From Bacteroidota bacterium (GTDB taxonomy: Bacteria > Bacteroidota > Bacteroidia > Bacteroidales > VadinHA17): a stretch of 45,624 nt of DNA. Under the pieces are notes generated by a model. That model had not been told where the DNA came from, made no database searches, and saw only the letters and a program-made list of their open reading frames with translations. A program made the translations under genes and the position numbers. Shown here piece after piece: positions 36,577 through 45,624 of the stretch. Numbering within the stretch: position 1 is the first letter of the stretch; each line of letters starts with the position of its first letter. Location: the NCBI GenBank assembly GCA_011050615.1, contig DRFJ01000001.1, positions 1 to 45,624 on the forward strand, written 5' to 3'.

Positions 36577-39567
36577 ATGTTTCACAGGTTTGTCTTTATA
36601 CTGTTTGTTATTGTGTTTTGTTTCAATACCCTCATAAAAGCAGGCCCTGACATGCCTTTCAATGAGTCTGATTCAGTAATGGTTGAAAAGCTGAATAGCT
36701 TTAAACTGGCGATGCAAAACAACAAGCCTGAGGCCGGTGATTATAATGACTGGATACTCAGTTATATTGATTCACACCCTATATTGGACAGCCTGCTGCT
36801 ATCTGACTGTTATTACTACACAGGCACATATTATTACCTCAATCATTTGTACTCTGATGCGATAGAGCTTTTACAAAAATCACTGGAATACCGGATCGCT
36901 GCTGACAGTATTGATGATATTTATGCCAGGACAAGAACAAACCTTGCACTTTCATATCTGTATACTGGAAATCTTGATGATGCTCTTAACAACCTTGAAA
37001 CAGCTCTTGCAACACGGGAAATGCTATTTGGGCCTGAATCGCCAAACCTTCTGAGGACCCTGCTCAACCTTTCTGCAATCTATATTGATATGAGCATGTA
37101 TGAAAGGGCGCTTTCGTATTCGTTGAGAGGTATTCAGCTGGGAGAAAAAAATATTGATACAATTGCCCCCGGGGACCTTGTAAATCTTTATAATAACTCA
37201 GGGGTATCTTATGCCAATATTTTTGATTACAGCAGGGCAATACAAAATTTTGAACTAATGTACTCACTGTCTGAAGAGAGCGAGGTTGTCGATCTTGAGA
37301 AGCAGATCAGGTCATATAATTCAATTGCTGTTTGTAATTATGAACTGGAAAATTTGGAATTATCAGATTCTTATTTCCAGAAAGCATTGGAATTAATTGA
37401 TTCTGATCAGATTCCACTGAGACTGATAATCTCAGTATATGAAAATTATGCTTTTTTTCTTGCTGATACGGAGCTATATGATGAAGCCGAAGACTATTTT
37501 CTGCTAGCGCTTGAGATAGCTGGAAGTGAATTTGGACAAAACAGCAGGGACCATATTATCCGGTTACTGACTTATACATATTTTCTGATTCACTACAGGC
37601 AAAATTATAAAGGTGCAGAGGATGTATTAAAGTCTGTACTGGGATACGTAAGCAAGCATAGGGAAGACAGCAGGGTGAAAAATGAAGCTTTCCTGTATTA
37701 TTCAAGAATACTGTATCATACGGGAAGGTATTCCCGGGGACTAAAATATATTGACCAGGTGATTAGTGACTCGCTTGGGCTTTCAGTACGAACATTAACG
37801 TATGCTTTTCTTCAGAAAAGTAAAATCTTGTTCGAGACATACAGGCATAATAATAATATCAGGGATATGGAAGATGCCTTAGCCGCATCGGAAAAGGCTA
37901 TAACTATTATTGAAGACACAAGGCTCAAAATCCAGCAGGATGAAAGCAGAAGGAGGGTGTCAGGCCGATACATGGATGCTTATGATATGACGGTTGACAT
38001 GTTATACCGGCTCTTTAGTGTCACGGGAAACCCGGAATACGGTGAAAGAGCTTTCATAATATCCGAAAAATCAAAAGCAGCGGGTTTACTTGCCGCAACC
38101 AGGAATAACAGAGCTATGAGTTTCCACCTTCCTGATAACCTGGCCGTGCTGGAAAGAGGTTTACTGTCAGATCTGAGAGATTATAACGAAGTAATATATG
38201 AGGAATCTGCAAAGCAAAGCCCCAACAGCAAACTGATAGATCATTACCGCCTTTTGAGTTTAAAAACAAGTGCCAGGTATGATTCACTTGTGCAGGTTTT
38301 TAAACAGGAATATCCCAGGTATTATAATCTGAGACACAATACTTCGGTAAGTAATGCTGAAGATATACGAAAAAATATTGGCAGAGATGGTAACTTTATC
38401 GAATATTATTTGTCTGACAGTCTCCTGTATATATTCCTTGTCAATCATGAGAGCTTTGAAATACAAACAGTAAGTGTGGAAGATAGTTTCAAAGACATGA
38501 TATCAGGATTCAGGGATATATTAACGGATCCACTCATTGTAAGTGGTACAGCCGAACAATACCGGCAATATATTACTCTGGCCTTTGAATTATATAATAA
38601 GCTGGTTCTGCCTGTGAAAGATTACCTCATCTCTGACCGCTTAATAATCTCTGCCGACGACATACTTTCATATATCCCCTTTGAAGCGCTTATAAGTAAA
38701 TTGCCTGAATATAATGAAATTAATTACAGGGGACTTGACTATCTGCTTCATGAATATGAAATAATATATGAATACTCCGGAACCATTTTGTCGGAGACAT
38801 CAAAATCCGGAAGGAGTATTTTTAACAATGTTCTCAGTTTTGCCCCTCATTACAACAACAGCCACGATCGTGAAAAGCTTATGATGAAGAGGCAATTTAA
38901 CCGCGACAGCCTCACAAACATTCCTGGTGCAAGGGAGGAAGCAATATATATTAACAAGTTGCTTGGAGGCAAACTTTTTATTGATGACCAGGCTACTGAA
39001 AGTGCATTCAAAAGAAAGGCAGATGAAGGTGACATAATTCACCTGGCCATGCATACACTGCTAAATGATAATGAGCCTATGTATTCGAAAATGATCTTCA
39101 GCATGGGAAACGACACTGTTGAAGACGGACTGCTCAATACATATGAGGTTTATAACATACCGCTTGATTCGAAAATGCTTTTCCTGAGTTCCTGCAATAC
39201 GGGTGCAGGCTACCTGCAGTCAGGCGAGGGAGTGATGAGCCTTGCCAGGGGTTTCTTTTACTCGGGCAGCCCCTGCGTCATAATGTCTCTATGGGAAGTG
39301 GATGATCATTCCGGAAGCGATATCGTAAAAGCTTTTTACACTAACATTAAGAAAGGCCAGACAAAAAGTAAGTCACTCCGGAAGGCGAGAACGGATTACC
39401 TGGCAAATGCCGATCAGATTAGATCACATCCCTATTTCTGGAGTACTCTGGTAATAATGGGGAATGATGAGTCTGTTTATTTACCATTTAAGCGGTATAT
39501 TCTCATCGTCTTGTTGCTTATCATTATTTTCCTGCTGGCCCGGTATTATTACAGGTCGGGGGAATAA
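36577..39567 (+). CDS. Secreted TPR-CHAT protease with C-terminal membrane anchor
   Basis: 996 residues. Signal peptide (MFHRFVFILFVIVFCFNTLI), then about eight TPRs (75-460, e.g. SYLYTGNLDDALNNLETALA), a helical linker, and a CHAT domain (about 650-965). The caspase-like dyad is complete: His826 in IIHLAMHTLL and Cys873 in LFLSSCNTGAGYLQSGEG. SPCVIMSLWEVDDHSG is also typical. A final helix (about 972-990, YILIVLLLIIIFLLARYYY) anchors it, so the protease faces the periplasm. CHAT proteases cut partner proteins when TPRs sense a signal. It overlaps the convergent sigma gene by 19 nt. Substrate unknown. Confidence 0.85.
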   Translation: MFHRFVFILFVIVFCFNTLIKAGPDMPFNESDSVMVEKLNSFKLAMQNNKPEAGDYNDWILSYIDSHPILDSLLLSDCYYYTGTYYYLNHLYSDAIELLQKSLEYRIAADSIDDIYARTRTNLALSYLYTGNLDDALNNLETALATREMLFGPESPNLLRTLLNLSAIYIDMSMYERALSYSLRGIQLGEKNIDTIAPGDLVNLYNNSGVSYANIFDYSRAIQNFELMYSLSEESEVVDLEKQIRSYNSIAVCNYELENLELSDSYFQKALELIDSDQIPLRLIISVYENYAFFLADTELYDEAEDYFLLALEIAGSEFGQNSRDHIIRLLTYTYFLIHYRQNYKGAEDVLKSVLGYVSKHREDSRVKNEAFLYYSRILYHTGRYSRGLKYIDQVISDSLGLSVRTLTYAFLQKSKILFETYRHNNNIRDMEDALAASEKAITIIEDTRLKIQQDESRRRVSGRYMDAYDMTVDMLYRLFSVTGNPEYGERAFIISEKSKAAGLLAATRNNRAMSFHLPDNLAVLERGLLSDLRDYNEVIYEESAKQSPNSKLIDHYRLLSLKTSARYDSLVQVFKQEYPRYYNLRHNTSVSNAEDIRKNIGRDGNFIEYYLSDSLLYIFLVNHESFEIQTVSVEDSFKDMISGFRDILTDPLIVSGTAEQYRQYITLAFELYNKLVLPVKDYLISDRLIISADDILSYIPFEALISKLPEYNEINYRGLDYLLHEYEIIYEYSGTILSETSKSGRSIFNNVLSFAPHYNNSHDREKLMMKRQFNRDSLTNIPGAREEAIYINKLLGGKLFIDDQATESAFKRKADEGDIIHLAMHTLLNDNEPMYSKMIFSMGNDTVEDGLLNTYEVYNIPLDSKMLFLSSCNTGAGYLQSGEGVMSLARGFFYSGSPCVIMSLWEVDDHSGSDIVKAFYTNIKKGQTKSKSLRKARTDYLANADQIRSHPYFWSTLVIMGNDESVYLPFKRYILIVLLLIIIFLLARYYYRSGE

Positions 39568-40112
39568 TCGACGTAATCGGGGTCAAATTTCACTATTTTG
39601 ATGAGAGCTTCCTTGCAAAGGTATTTCTTTCTGCGGGCGTAATCATCCGATTTATAATTCATGGCTTTTGCGATCTCATTATAGTCCGCCCCTTTGATAA
39701 TCATATTTAGTACTTCCCTGCATTCAGGCTTGAGCTTCAGGAAAGACCTCTGCACTATTTGTTCAAGGGGAGTGTCAAGCAGGCTGGAAGGATCAAATTC
39801 ATCACTCACTTCGATATCAAGGTCCACTTTCTTCTTTTTCTTCCTGAGATGTTCATGCCACAGATTCCTTGATATACCGAAGATGTAGGCCCTGACATCC
39901 GTTGACTCGTCAAGGTGATTTTGCTGTATCTTTTTAAGAATAACCATCATGGCATCCTGGAATATATCGTAGGCATCATCTTCCGTACCTGTATTTTTCA
40001 GTACATATGATTTGATGGTATCGAAGAATGTGTCATAGAGGTAATTTACAGTTTTGTCGTCCCCCTTTCGTATTCCCTCTATTAATCGTTTATCTGAGTG
40101 TTTTTTTAACAC
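39549..40112 (-). CDS. ECF-type RNA polymerase sigma factor
   Basis: 187 residues. Region 2 covers about 8-88 (LYDTFFDTIKSYVLKNTGTE; DIFQDAMMVILKKI; RAYIFGISRNLWHEHLRKKK) and region 4 about 114-172 (LKLKPECREVLNMIIKGADY, then NEIAKAMNYKSDDYARRKKY, the helix-turn-helix). No region 3, hence ECF type. The start is GTG at 40112; an ATG just upstream is out of frame. Its 3' end overlaps the CHAT gene end. Likely controlled by the TPR membrane protein at 34814-35551, and likely drives part of this cluster; both are inference. Confidence 0.88.
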   Translation of the reverse strand: MLKKHSDKRLIEGIRKGDDKTVNYLYDTFFDTIKSYVLKNTGTEDDAYDIFQDAMMVILKKIQQNHLDESTDVRAYIFGISRNLWHEHLRKKKKKVDLDIEVSDEFDPSSLLDTPLEQIVQRSFLKLKPECREVLNMIIKGADYNEIAKAMNYKSDDYARRKKYLCKEALIKIVKFDPDYVDYSPDL

Positions 40113-40131
40113 TTCATATTATTATTTGTGG

Positions 40132-40163
40132 CAAATATAGTATTTCCAATATAATTAACTCAA
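40132..40163 (-). promoter_or_regulatory. Putative promoter of the ECF sigma gene
   Basis: On the minus strand TTG (40163-40161), a 21-nt spacer and TATATTTG (40139-40132), a perfect -7 box, lie about 20 nt before the GTG start. Confidence 0.5.
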
Positions 40164-40250
40164 TGATTCTGTAGCATTAAGCATATATGCCCTTATATTT
40201 GAATAGAATCAAATTATAAATATATTTACATAATTTAACTGTAGTAAGGT

Positions 40251-42437
40251 ATGTCATTCCCCTTTGAAAGACAAACAGATGCCATGGATTGTGGGCCGGC
40301 CTGCCTTCAGATGGTCGCCCGTTTTCATGGTAAGAAATTCAGTCTCCCCGAGCTAAGGGAACGTTGTTATATAACACGTGAAGGGGTTTCTTTCCTTGGT
40401 ATATCTGAAGCTGCCGAATCAATTGGCTTAAGGACCCTGGGGCTACGAATCCCTTTTTCCAGGCTTGCTGAAGATACCCCGCTTCCATGTATTGTACACT
40501 GGCGACAGAAGCATTTTGTAGTTGTATATAAGATAAAGAAAGGAGTTGTGCATATTGCCGATCCTGCCCGCGGCCTGGTGAAATATTCAGTTGCAGAGTT
40601 TGAAAAAAACTGGGCAATGACCGTAGTGGATGAAAAAAAGCTTGGGCTTGTAATGATTCTGCAACCAACACCATCATTCTATGACCAGGAAGAGACAGAA
40701 AGAGGAAAAACAGGCTTCGGCTTTCTGATGAGATACATTAATCTGTACAAAAGGTACTTCTTCCAGATATCTCTCGGCCTTTTAATAGGCAGCATCATAC
40801 AGTTGATTTTTCCCTTCCTTACACAGGCTGTTATAGATATTGGGATAAATACCAGTGACCTGGCCTTTATTTACCTTGTGCTCTTTGCCCAGCTGGCCCT
40901 TGTTATCGGAAGAATGACAGTAGAATTTGTAAGGGGATGGCTCTTATTGCATATCAGCACAAGAGTAAATGTGGCTATTGTTTCAGCCTTCCTCCATAAG
41001 CTGATGGCACTGCCGATGTCATATTTTGATAAAAAATTAAGCGGTGACCTGCTGCAGAGAATCGAGGATAACCAGCGAATAGAATCATTCCTGAGCAATA
41101 CATCTCTCAGTGTAATGTTTTCCTTCGTCAATCTCCTTATCTTCGGTATTGTATTGGCAATTTATAACCTGACAATACTCCTGGTTTTTCTTGCCGGGAC
41201 CATCCTTTACCTTGCGTGGGTGGCCTTTTTTATGAGATCACGTGCCAGGCTGGACCACAGAAGGTTTAAACAGTTATCCGATAATAATGCCAAGCTGATT
41301 GATATAATTACCGGCATGCAGGAAATCAAACTTACACAGAGTGAAACAAGCAAACGGTGGGACTGGGAAAACCTCCAGGCTTCACTCTTCAAAACAAGGG
41401 TAAAAGCAATGAGTCTTTCCCAGTACCAGCTTGCCGGGGGGCGCTTAATAAATGAAGTGTCTAATGTGCTCATTACAATTATTGCGGCCATGGCAGTATT
41501 ATCAGGCAGTATGACACTAGGTATGATGCTTGCCGTGCAGTTTATAATAGGTCAGCTGAATATTCCTGTAAATCAGATGGTTGTCTTCTTTAGGACAGCG
41601 CAGGATGCAAGGATGAGCCTTGACAGGCTTGCAGAAGTACATAGCAGCAAGCTTGAAGAGTCTGAAGATGAAATGAAGGTTAAGAACCTTCCGTCCAATA
41701 AAAGCATCTATATAAACAGTCTCTCATTTCAGTACGAGGGACCAAGGTCACCATTTGTGCTGAAAGATATAGATATTGTAATACCCGAAAAAAAAGTCAC
41801 AGCCGTCGTAGGCACAAGTGGGAGCGGCAAAACAACCTTGCTTAAACTTATCCTGGGATTTTATGAACCGGTGGAAGGTGATATAATGATAGGTGATACA
41901 AACCTGAGAAATCTGAGCCTTAAAATCTGGAGACAACGGGTAGGTGTAGTTATGCAGGACGGATATATTTTCCCCGATACAATTGCCAATAATATTGCTC
42001 CTGGCATTGATGTAATTGATAGTGATAAATTATTGCAGGCTGTCACAATTGCAAATATCAATAACTTTATCGATATCTTACCACTTGGAATAAATACACG
42101 GATCGGACATAACGGACATGGCCTGTCGCAGGGCCAGAAGCAAAGAATATTAATAGCAAGAGCCCTTTATAAAGATCCTGAATATCTCTTCTTTGACGAG
42201 GCTACAAATTCACTCGATGCAGCCAATGAAAAACAAATAGTGGCAAACCTTGATAAATTTTTCTCGGGGAAAACGGTTATGGTGATAGCACACAGGCTAA
42301 GTACTGTTCGCAAGGCTGATAATATTGTGGTAATTGATAAAGGCAGAATGATTGAAAATGGGACACATCACGAATTGATAGAAAAGAAAGGCATATATTT
42401 TAACCTTGTTCGGGACCAGTTAGAGCTGGGTAATTAA
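40251..42437 (+). CDS. C39 peptidase-containing ABC exporter (PCAT)
   Basis: 728 residues. The N-terminal C39 peptidase (1-140) has its catalytic set: Gln8, Cys14 in QTDAMDCGPACLQM, His88 in KHFVVVY and Asp104 in HIADPARG. Then six membrane helices (about 165-440) and an ATPase with Walker A GTSGSGKTTLLKL (near 522), signature LSQGQKQRILIARAL, Walker B YLFFDEATN and the H loop MVIAHRLST. It is complete and should be active. PCATs cut GG leaders and export the mature peptide. The HlyD-like adaptor starts 2 nt later. Its substrate is most likely the GG peptide at 36215-36355. Confidence 0.95.
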   Translation: MSFPFERQTDAMDCGPACLQMVARFHGKKFSLPELRERCYITREGVSFLGISEAAESIGLRTLGLRIPFSRLAEDTPLPCIVHWRQKHFVVVYKIKKGVVHIADPARGLVKYSVAEFEKNWAMTVVDEKKLGLVMILQPTPSFYDQEETERGKTGFGFLMRYINLYKRYFFQISLGLLIGSIIQLIFPFLTQAVIDIGINTSDLAFIYLVLFAQLALVIGRMTVEFVRGWLLLHISTRVNVAIVSAFLHKLMALPMSYFDKKLSGDLLQRIEDNQRIESFLSNTSLSVMFSFVNLLIFGIVLAIYNLTILLVFLAGTILYLAWVAFFMRSRARLDHRRFKQLSDNNAKLIDIITGMQEIKLTQSETSKRWDWENLQASLFKTRVKAMSLSQYQLAGGRLINEVSNVLITIIAAMAVLSGSMTLGMMLAVQFIIGQLNIPVNQMVVFFRTAQDARMSLDRLAEVHSSKLEESEDEMKVKNLPSNKSIYINSLSFQYEGPRSPFVLKDIDIVIPEKKVTAVVGTSGSGKTTLLKLILGFYEPVEGDIMIGDTNLRNLSLKIWRQRVGVVMQDGYIFPDTIANNIAPGIDVIDSDKLLQAVTIANINNFIDILPLGINTRIGHNGHGLSQGQKQRILIARALYKDPEYLFFDEATNSLDAANEKQIVANLDKFFSGKTVMVIAHRLSTVRKADNIVVIDKGRMIENGTHHELIEKKGIYFNLVRDQLELGN

Positions 42438-42439
42438 TT

Positions 42440-43756
42440 ATGGCGAAACAGGCTCATGAAATAAGATATTCACAACCGGTGGAGGATATAATGAATACAC
42501 CTCCCGGTTCACTCGTCCGATGGGGAACAGCTATTGTTACAATAGTCATTGTTATACTTTTATTCCTGTCGTGGATCATAAAATATCCTTATATAATAAG
42601 GGCTGAGGCCGTAATTACAACAGAAAATCCTCCTGCAAACATTGTGGCAAGGGTGTCCGGAAGTATTGAAGAACTTTTTGTCAGTGACGGAGAAGACGTT
42701 TCCTCAGGCTCAATCCTTGGCATAATGGAAACTACTGCTTCATATGAAAGCGTTAAATGGCTGAGCTCTTTGCTTGATAGCGTAAAGTCAAAGGATATGC
42801 CAGCCTCAATAAATGAAACAAGGCTTAAATTACCCGATAATCCGGTACTGGGAGAGATACAGGACCAGTATTCTGCTTTCCGTAAAACTTATTATGACTA
42901 TATTAATCATCTGGAAATCGATTATTACGGTAAGAAAATAGAAGCTGTACGGGACGAATTGAGAAGTATTGAGAATTATATCAGCCAGCTTAAAAACAAG
43001 GAAGCACTTACGGCTTCAAACCTTGCGGTAGAAAAAAAGAAATACCTGAGAGACTCTCTTCTCAATGAGCAGGGTATACTTCCTGATGCTGACCTGGAAA
43101 ATTCAAAACAGAAATATTATTCCACCAGGATTGAACTCGTGCAGGTAAACCTGGAAACAGCATCAAGACAAATAGACCTCGCTTCCAAAAAACAGGAGTT
43201 ACAGGATTTAACCTCATCCGGAGAAGAGGAGAAACAAAGATATAAATCTATCCTTGACAATGAACTGCTGAAACTTAAGTCGAGACTCGACTGGTGGATT
43301 CAGAACTACCTGCTGGTTTCACCCATTGATGGAAAAGTGACCTTCACAAGCTTCTGGTCTGAAAATCAGTCTGTCAGGGAGGGTGAAACGGTTATGACTG
43401 TAGTGCCCGGAGGAAATAATGAAATTATTGCACGAATTAAGATACCTATGACAGGCTCGGGTAAAGTTAAGGAAGGGCAGGATGTGAATATCCGGCTTGA
43501 AGGTTATCCTTATCTTGAGTATGGAATGGTATGTGGCAGAATAAGATCAAGATCACTGGTGCCACAGGATAATTTATATGTCCTGGATGTAGAATTACCC
43601 GACGGCCTTACAACTTTTTATGGTAAACAACTCGATTTCAGCCAGAATATGTCAGGTAGAGCTGAGATTATTACGGAAGATATGCGCTTAATTGAAAGAA
43701 TGATTTATCCATTCAGATACCTTTTGGAAAAGAACAGGAGATCAAACAATTCCTGA
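42440..43756 (+). CDS. HlyD-like membrane fusion protein
   Basis: 438 residues: short cytoplasmic start, one membrane helix (about 31-50, AIVTIVIVILLFLSWIIKYP), a split biotinyl-lipoyl domain (ENPPANIVARVSGSIEELFV and LLVSPIDGKVTFTSF), a long coiled-coil hairpin (about 125-285) and a beta-barrel end. It bridges the ABC exporter to an outer-membrane channel. A TolC-like gene is not in the window, so it must use one encoded elsewhere. It is cotranscribed with the PCAT (2 nt apart). Confidence 0.9.
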   Translation: MAKQAHEIRYSQPVEDIMNTPPGSLVRWGTAIVTIVIVILLFLSWIIKYPYIIRAEAVITTENPPANIVARVSGSIEELFVSDGEDVSSGSILGIMETTASYESVKWLSSLLDSVKSKDMPASINETRLKLPDNPVLGEIQDQYSAFRKTYYDYINHLEIDYYGKKIEAVRDELRSIENYISQLKNKEALTASNLAVEKKKYLRDSLLNEQGILPDADLENSKQKYYSTRIELVQVNLETASRQIDLASKKQELQDLTSSGEEEKQRYKSILDNELLKLKSRLDWWIQNYLLVSPIDGKVTFTSFWSENQSVREGETVMTVVPGGNNEIIARIKIPMTGSGKVKEGQDVNIRLEGYPYLEYGMVCGRIRSRSLVPQDNLYVLDVELPDGLTTFYGKQLDFSQNMSGRAEIITEDMRLIERMIYPFRYLLEKNRRSNNS

Positions 43757-43874
43757 CAGGTAGTTATTTTATTTAAATATATTTAGATTTTTTAGTGCAA
43801 AATATCGCCGGATCTAAAGAAAAATTATACATAAGATGCTGTCTGACAGTCATAAAATATTAAAATTATTATTC

Positions 43875-43906
43875 TTTGAGATTTTCTAAATAAATCGATA
43901 TTTTCG
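43875..43906 (+). promoter_or_regulatory. Putative promoter of the DUF349 gene
   Basis: TTTG (43875-43878), a 20-nt spacer and TATTTTCG (43899-43906, 7 of 8 to TAnnTTTG) lie about 70 nt before the start codon. Confidence 0.55.
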
Positions 43907-43975
43907 TAACCTTGATTGATCTCAGATTTAAATAATAAATGAATCTGAAAATGTGCTCATATAAAAGGATTAATT

Positions 43976-45624
43976 ATGACCCTTATAAATCCGGATGATT
44001 CTGTTCGTGATGTACAATTCGATGCAGAAGAAAATTCTGCCGAAACTAATAACGAAAATAAAAAAACTGAAAAAGGACCTCTTCCCAATGGGGGAGATTT
44101 GCAATCAGGGCCTGGGGAAGAACCAGACTCCGGTAGTAAGGAACCTGAAGAGTCTCCCGGGCCCGATGGTGAGGAACCCAAAGAAAAGCCACTCCTCAAT
44201 GGCAAGGGATCAAATAGCGAGGATTTACAATCCGAGCCTGAGGAACTTCCGGAAGTGGACTATACCGGAAGATCTAAAACAGAGCTGGTGGAAACACTTG
44301 AATTACTCATTGAAAACAGGCCTCTGAATGAGATTGTCGATGATATTGACAAAATTAAGACCATATTCTACAAAAAACATAAGGCAGAACTCGAACAAAA
44401 AAAGAAAAAGTTCCTTGAGGAAAGCGGAAGAATAGAAGATTATCAGCCTGCCGATGATCCCCTCGAGCATAAAATGAGAGATCTTCTCGCACGCTTCAGG
44501 GGTAAAAAAACCGAATACAAAAAGCAACTTGAAATTGAGAAACAGGAAAACCTGAGGAAAAAGTATGAAATAATTGACAGGATAAAAGACCTTGTTAACA
44601 GGGAGGAATCAATCAATAAAACATTCCAGGAGTTCAGGGACCTGCAGGAACAATTTCACTCGATAGGTATTGTGCCCCAGTCATCATTGCGGAATCTGTG
44701 GGAAACTTATAATCTCAATGTTGAAATATTCTATGATTACATCAAGATAAACAAGGAACTGAGGGACCTTGATTTTAAGAAAAACCTTGAGAGCAAAATT
44801 AAGCTCTGCGAAAAAGCAGAAGAGCTCTTACTGGATCCGAACCCCATTAATGCTTTCAGAGTTTTACAGGAATATCACCAGCATTGGAGAGAGATAGGTC
44901 CTGTCCCCAGGGAGGCAAGGGCTGAATTATGGGAAAGATTCAAATCTGCAACATCCAAAATAAACAAGCGCCATCATGAATATTTTGAAAAGCAGAAAGA
45001 GGAACAGAAGAAAAATCTTGAAGCAAAGACAGCACTCTGCGAAAAAGTAGAGAAAATAAATGAGCTTGATTTAAAAACATTTAAGGACTGGGAGAATAAG
45101 TCCAGAGAAGTAATTCAACTACAGAAACTATGGCGTAGTATAGGCTTTGCTCCCAAAAAACATAATAATGCCATCTACCAGAGGTTCAGGGAAGCCTGTG
45201 ATGCTTTTTTCCAGGCAAAAAGAAGTTTTTATGCTGAAAATAAAGAGCAGCAAATAACTAACCTCCAGAAAAAAACTGAGTTGTGCATGCAGGCTGAAGC
45301 ACTCCAGGATAGTGTCGATTGGAAAGAAGTAACCGACACACTGATAAATCTTCAAAAAGAATGGAAAGAAATCGGAGCAGTTCCAAGAAAATATTCCGAT
45401 AAACTGTGGAAGAGATTCAGAAAAGCCTGTGATCATTTTTTCGAGAGAAAATCAAAACATTTTGCTGAACTTGACAGCTCCTTCGAAGATAACCTGAAGG
45501 AAAAAGAAGCATTGATTGAAGAACTTGAAAATTTTAAGCCCGGGGAAAATATTAATTCTGCTTTTGAAAAGCTTAGGGATATTCAGAGAAGATGGACTGA
45601 AATTGGCTTTGTACCTTATAAAGA
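43976..45624 (+). CDS. DUF349 domain protein, truncated by the window end
   Basis: At least 549 codons, open to the end of the window. The first about 95 residues are acidic and low in complexity (Glu/Pro/Gly/Asn-rich, e.g. PEESPGPDGEEPKEKP). After them come repeated DUF349 units of about 70 residues, each with a W..IG.VP motif: RSIGFAPKKHNNAIYQRFRE, KEIGAVPRKYSDKLWKRFRK, and a last partial IGFVPYK. These helical repeats are charged and coiled-coil-like. The family's function is unknown; in other bacteria it has been tied to RNA-related processes, which I cannot confirm here. It starts 219 nt after the exporter operon, behind its own promoter. Confidence 0.85.
   Translation, partial: MTLINPDDSVRDVQFDAEENSAETNNENKKTEKGPLPNGGDLQSGPGEEPDSGSKEPEESPGPDGEEPKEKPLLNGKGSNSEDLQSEPEELPEVDYTGRSKTELVETLELLIENRPLNEIVDDIDKIKTIFYKKHKAELEQKKKKFLEESGRIEDYQPADDPLEHKMRDLLARFRGKKTEYKKQLEIEKQENLRKKYEIIDRIKDLVNREESINKTFQEFRDLQEQFHSIGIVPQSSLRNLWETYNLNVEIFYDYIKINKELRDLDFKKNLESKIKLCEKAEELLLDPNPINAFRVLQEYHQHWREIGPVPREARAELWERFKSATSKINKRHHEYFEKQKEEQKKNLEAKTALCEKVEKINELDLKTFKDWENKSREVIQLQKLWRSIGFAPKKHNNAIYQRFREACDAFFQAKRSFYAENKEQQITNLQKKTELCMQAEALQDSVDWKEVTDTLINLQKEWKEIGAVPRKYSDKLWKRFRKACDHFFERKSKHFAELDSSFEDNLKEKEALIEELENFKPGENINSAFEKLRDIQRRWTEIGFVPYK

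Noticed and set aside
36577..39567. Craspase-like CRISPR partner (Csx29 type)
   Set aside because: No CRISPR-Cas genes in the window, and the protein carries a signal peptide, so it is not cytoplasmic.

Overview
The window reads as a chromosomal segment of a Bacteroidota bacterium, probably in or near the Bacteroidales/Marinilabiliales. The evidence is the gene families (two DUF5916 outer-membrane proteins, DUF4293, a NamZ/DUF1343 protein, a C69 dipeptidase, a PorE-like TPR/PD40/CRD/OmpA protein, a DUF349 protein, the zapA-RNA-rny order) and several promoters that fit the Bacteroidota -33/-7 pattern (TTTG, about 19-21 bases, TAnnTTTG). Base composition is AT-rich and even throughout, and no mobile element, CRISPR array or rRNA is present.

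Region 1 (1-13.7 kb) is mostly housekeeping: tRNA-Arg(ACG), an AsmA-like protein, ribosomal protein L19, a C69 dipeptidase, a sugar nucleotidyltransferase, an M23 peptidase, a small coiled-coil protein with ZapA, a structured RNA at the usual 6S RNA position, RNase Y overlapping a UDP-GlcNAc 2-epimerase, a nucleoside phosphorylase and a prohibitin-like SPFH protein.

Region 2 (13.7-33.9 kb) holds a tandem pair of DUF5916 proteins after a 419-base gap rich in inverted repeats, DUF4293, pyrBI, a YigZ protein, a DMT transporter, a TrmJ-like methyltransferase, a GroES-like protein, an eight-heme cytochrome c with C-terminal TPRs joined to a chorismatase-like (FkbO/Hyg5) gene, a NamZ-like protein, a 5'-nucleotidase remnant broken at a run of nine G, alkaline phosphatase, a predicted secreted protein, QueE and a PorE-like envelope protein.

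Region 3 (33.9-43.8 kb) is the most unusual part. It contains a histidine-kinase-like protein with eroded ATP-binding boxes, a membrane TPR protein with an anti-sigma-like layout, an array of ten 40-42 bp direct repeats each carrying a dyad, a 46-residue double-glycine leader peptide (36215-36355, minus) too small for ordinary gene calling, a secreted TPR-CHAT protease with a C-terminal membrane anchor, an ECF sigma factor, and a C39-peptidase ABC exporter with its HlyD-like adaptor. I infer a regulated peptide maturation and export system in which C39-ABC/HlyD processes and exports the GG peptide, while the sigma factor, TPR membrane protein, pseudokinase-like protein and periplasm-facing CHAT protease form a signalling branch. 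The parts are visible in the sequence; the wiring is inference.

The window ends inside a DUF349 protein (43976 to beyond 45624).
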